Source: Pediococcus acidilactici
Lineage (GTDB): Bacteria; Bacillota; Bacilli; Lactobacillales; Lactobacillaceae
Direction of reading: 5' to 3'
NCBI GenBank assembly: GCA_024970065.1
Contig: CP103908.1
Location: 992,001 to 1,056,000 of the forward strand
DNA length: 64,000 bases
Part shown: one piece after another, positions 61,898 to 64,000 of the stretch
Layout of the letters: every line of letters starts with the position of its first letter
Numbering within the stretch: position 1 is the first letter of the stretch
Program-made: the position numbers and the translations under genes
The notes under the pieces: model-generated
Told to the model about the DNA's origin: nothing
Databases searched by the model: none
Seen by the model: the letters and a program-made list of their open reading frames with translations, nothing else

Positions 61898-63268
61898 TTA
61901 GAAGCGTGCATATCCTAAAGCATGTTGCGCAGCCAAATTAATTAAACTCCATTGCCGGTCGTAACCAGGTTGGAAGAAGAAGTCAGCTTCGGCTAAGTCT
62001 TCAACTGTCAGCCGGTGTTCTACCGCTAAAGCCAAAACATTACCTTGAGCAGTTAAATCACATGTTGAAAGAACTGCGCCGCCTAAAACGATGTGAGTAT
62101 GGGGGTCAAATGTGATATCGACATCCACGCGAACATTTCCCTCTGACTCAGGAACGTATGCCGGACGAATGTGATCGACATAGTGTGAATTAACAATTTC
62201 AACGTTAGAACGTTCTGCAGTAAATTCATTTACACCCGTAGAAGCAAAGTGTTCGTCAAATACATGCAATGCTGATGAGCCAACTACGCCTTTAAAGATT
62301 TGGGTTGGTTTCTTCTCGAAAATATGATTTACAACGTATTGAGCTTCACGCCGTGCAGTTGTAGCTAAAGCAATTGGAGATGGTTTTCCAGCCGGGATAG
62401 ATAGTGGTAAGATGGCATCTCCGACTGCAAATACGTCGGGCACGTTGGTTCTCAAGTAGCCATCCACATTGATGAATCCGCGATCTGTCAGGTCCACTAC
62501 GCCCTTGAGCCATTCTGTATTAGGTTGTACCCCGGCAGCTTGAATTACAAGGTCCGCAGGATAACTGCCTTTCTTAGTTTCCACACTGGCAACTTTTCCG
62601 TCACCCTTAAATGCGGTAATGCTCTGGCTCATTTCTACTTGGACGCCGTTGTCAGTCAACGTTTTATCGATAATTTCAGTCATTTCAGGGTTGAGATAAT
62701 TGCCGAGGGGACGATCGATAAAATCAAATAAAGTGACATGTTTACCTTTCTTAGCAAATACTTCAGCTGCTTCAATCCCGATGTATCCTGAACCAACCAC
62801 CGCAACATTTTTAATACTATCATCGGTTAGCGCTGCCTTAATCTTTGTAGCCCAGTCGTAACCACGCATTAAATATACATTTTCAAGGTCTGTACCTGGG
62901 ACTGGCAAATTCTTAGGCGTCACTCCTGAACTAAGAATCAATTTATCATAAGCAACTTGTTCTTCTGTACCTTCTTTTAAATCCTTAACGGTTACCTGTT
63001 TTTGGTCAACATCAATTGCTGTAACTTGATGATTATTAAAAATCTTTCCGCCTTTGGAAGTGATGTCTTCTGGTCGGAAGTTCCTTACGTCATTAACATC
63101 TGTAACTTGGTCTTCTAAGTAAAGTTGCATCCCACAGGACATGAACGATACGAAATCACCCATTTCATAAATCGTAACATCGACGTTATCGTATTTATCC
63201 AACAGCTCAATTGCCGACTCATGCCCGCCGTGTGACGCCCCAACAATAATAACTTTTGCTTTATCCAT
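61898..63268 (-). CDS. nox: FAD-dependent NADH oxidase (H2O-forming type, CoA-disulfide-reductase family)
   Basis: The 456-residue protein has N-terminal FAD-binding KVIIVGASHGGHESAIEL, the active-site Cys45 in FVSFMSCGMQLYL, NAD-binding VAVVGSGYIGIEAAEVFA, and the second FAD segment VPDVFAVGDAILPL with C-terminal dimerisation region. The single redox Cys is typical of Nox-2, which reduces O2 to water with NADH and regenerates NAD+ in lactobacilli. RBS GGGGGAT-type sequence is upstream. A TTGTAA-n5-TTACAA palindrome lies about 50 bases before the start. Confidence 0.93.
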   Translation of the reverse strand: MDKAKVIIVGASHGGHESAIELLDKYDNVDVTIYEMGDFVSFMSCGMQLYLEDQVTDVNDVRNFRPEDITSKGGKIFNNHQVTAIDVDQKQVTVKDLKEGTEEQVAYDKLILSSGVTPKNLPVPGTDLENVYLMRGYDWATKIKAALTDDSIKNVAVVGSGYIGIEAAEVFAKKGKHVTLFDFIDRPLGNYLNPEMTEIIDKTLTDNGVQVEMSQSITAFKGDGKVASVETKKGSYPADLVIQAAGVQPNTEWLKGVVDLTDRGFINVDGYLRTNVPDVFAVGDAILPLSIPAGKPSPIALATTARREAQYVVNHIFEKKPTQIFKGVVGSSALHVFDEHFASTGVNEFTAERSNVEIVNSHYVDHIRPAYVPESEGNVRVDVDITFDPHTHIVLGGAVLSTCDLTAQGNVLALAVEHRLTVEDLAEADFFFQPGYDRQWSLINLAAQHALGYARF

Positions 63269-63316
63269 CTATAATATCCCCCTATTCATAATATTACAGC
63301 TATAGTGTAACTCTTT

Positions 63317-63333
63317 TTGTAAACCGCTTACAA
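63317..63333. promoter_or_regulatory. TTGTAA-n5-TTACAA palindrome upstream of nox
   Basis: TTGTAAACCGCTTACAA; it is like a CcpA cre core (TGTAAnCGnTTACA) with one inserted base, so a perfect cre is not met. It overlaps a candidate -35 element. It may bind a redox or carbon regulator; unproven. Confidence 0.4.
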
Positions 63334-63585
63334 ACAAAACGACAGTAATTTTACCAAAAAATATACTTTAATGTATTAAAAGCAATCGTTTAAATGTAGT
63401 TATAAAGTACTTATTATTAGATAAGTTAAAACTAAACCAACATGGGTTACTTGTTACTGTTTGGATGAGAGTCCTAAACATCTTTTTTTGCACCAGCGTT
63501 TAGTAATCACGCCCTTATCTAAACAAAGGTAGCTGCACGCTAAAAATTATCTTTTAAAAAGCATAGAAGTAGCAAGCAAACCTCC
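63334..63585. other. Intergenic region between nox and the thiolase gene
   Basis: No gene seen. A short dyad GATG...CATC with T7 near 63463-63490 and A/T-rich sequence; a promoter for nox is expected close to 63300-63340. Confidence 0.35.
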
Positions 63586-63586
63586 T

Positions 63587-63624
63587 AATAAAAAAGCTGT
63601 TCATCACAAAAATCAAACAGCTTC
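63587..63624 (-). terminator. Intrinsic terminator at the thiolase 3' end
   Basis: On the minus strand GAAGCTGTTTGA pairs with TGAACAGCTTT around TTTTTGTGA and runs into TTTTTTATTA; the 5' arm overlaps the last codons of the gene. Confidence 0.75.
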
Positions 63625-64000
63625 AATTATTGTACCTACGCCCATACCGCCACCAACGCAAAGGCTAGCAAGGCCCCTCTTTAATTTTTGATCGTTTAAC
63701 TCGTATATTAAGCTCACTAATATTCTTGCTCCCGAAGCACCTACTGGGTGTCCCAAAGCAATCGCACCACCGTTAATATTCACGTTCTCTGTTTTTAACT
63801 TTAATTTTCTAATACATGCAATCGATTGCGCTGCAAAAGCTTCGTTAAGCTCATATAAATCAACGTCTTCTTTCGTTAATCCTGCATTTTTTAAAACTTC
63901 ATTAACAGCATAGTACGGTCCCATGCCCATCATATCCGGGCTTAAACCTATCAGGGAACAGTTCACCCACCTTGCTAATGGCTTTAATCCGTGTGCGATA
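63613..64000 (-). CDS. Acetyl-CoA acetyltransferase (thiolase), C-terminal part (5' end outside window)
   Basis: The frame is open across the window edge: IAHGLKPLARWVNCS leads into MGMGPYYAVNEVLKNAGL, then the active-site His in NEAFAAQSIACI/GGAIALGHPVGASGAR and the active-site Cys in SLCVGGGMGVGT. These are the C-terminal thiolase signatures; about 128 residues are visible of roughly 390. It probably makes acetoacetyl-CoA for the mevalonate pathway of lactobacilli. An internal ATG must not be taken as the start. Confidence 0.93.
   Translation of the reverse strand, partial: IAHGLKPLARWVNCSLIGLSPDMMGMGPYYAVNEVLKNAGLTKEDVDLYELNEAFAAQSIACIRKLKLKTENVNINGGAIALGHPVGASGARILVSLIYELNDQKLKRGLASLCVGGGMGVGTIIEAV

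Overview
The window is a chromosomal segment of a low-to-moderate-GC Firmicute, almost certainly a member of the Lactobacillaceae. The evidence is a B-type RNase P RNA next to gpsB, a six-gene folate cluster folB-folK-folE-folC-rdgB-folP, the order rbgA-rnhB-dprA-topA-xerC-hslV-hslU, parE/parC divergent from plsY, an H2O-forming-type NADH oxidase, and a KxYKxGKxW/LPXTG adhesin. The genus cannot be fixed from the sequence alone.

Layout. 1-10.6 kb: gpsB end, rnpB, an rRNA methyltransferase, a FAD oxidoreductase, an EbsA-like protein, fhs, lspA, an RluD-type pseudouridine synthase, then pyrR followed by two genes that look like carA and carB but have lost their catalytic residues. 10.6-18.3 kb: rqcH, a MarR regulator with a double palindromic operator, degV, a pair of overlapping fluoride-channel genes, a YisL-like membrane protein, and a LacI regulator divergent from a 91-residue protein and a YfcC-type transporter. 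18.6-25.3 kb: an LCP-family cell-wall protein, mgtA under an M-box Mg2+ riboswitch, an MFS exporter and a flavodoxin-like reductase. 25.3-25.8 kb: small hydrophobic ORFs and convergent short transcripts that have the layout of a type I toxin-antitoxin locus. 25.9-30.4 kb: the folate cluster. 30.8-40.8 kb: an amino-acid permease, msrB-msrA, glycerate transport and kinase genes, a UvrA paralogue, and lysR-ppaC. 40.9-54.9 kb: DNA topology, replication and repair housekeeping genes (parC, parE, topA, xerC, dprA, rnhB), HslUV and rbgA. 54.9-61.8 kb: an AT-rich accessory stretch with a partial rbgA duplication, short repeats, an rgg remnant, small membrane peptides and a 1145-residue repeat-rich surface protein. 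61.9-64 kb: nox and the C-terminal part of a thiolase.

The two observations most worth a second look are (i) the pyrR-linked carbamoyl-phosphate-synthase-like pair, in which the small subunit has lost Cys, His and Glu of the glutaminase triad and the large subunit (820 residues, not about 1060) has lost both ATP-grasp signatures although both reading frames are open; and (ii) the compact 25.5-25.8 kb locus with a 31-codon hydrophobic ORF, an overlapping leader ORF with a strong ribosome binding site, a convergent short RNA with its own terminator, and a 9-bp direct repeat that lets the two RNAs pair. Both need homology searches, and the second needs RNA data, before they can be called new.
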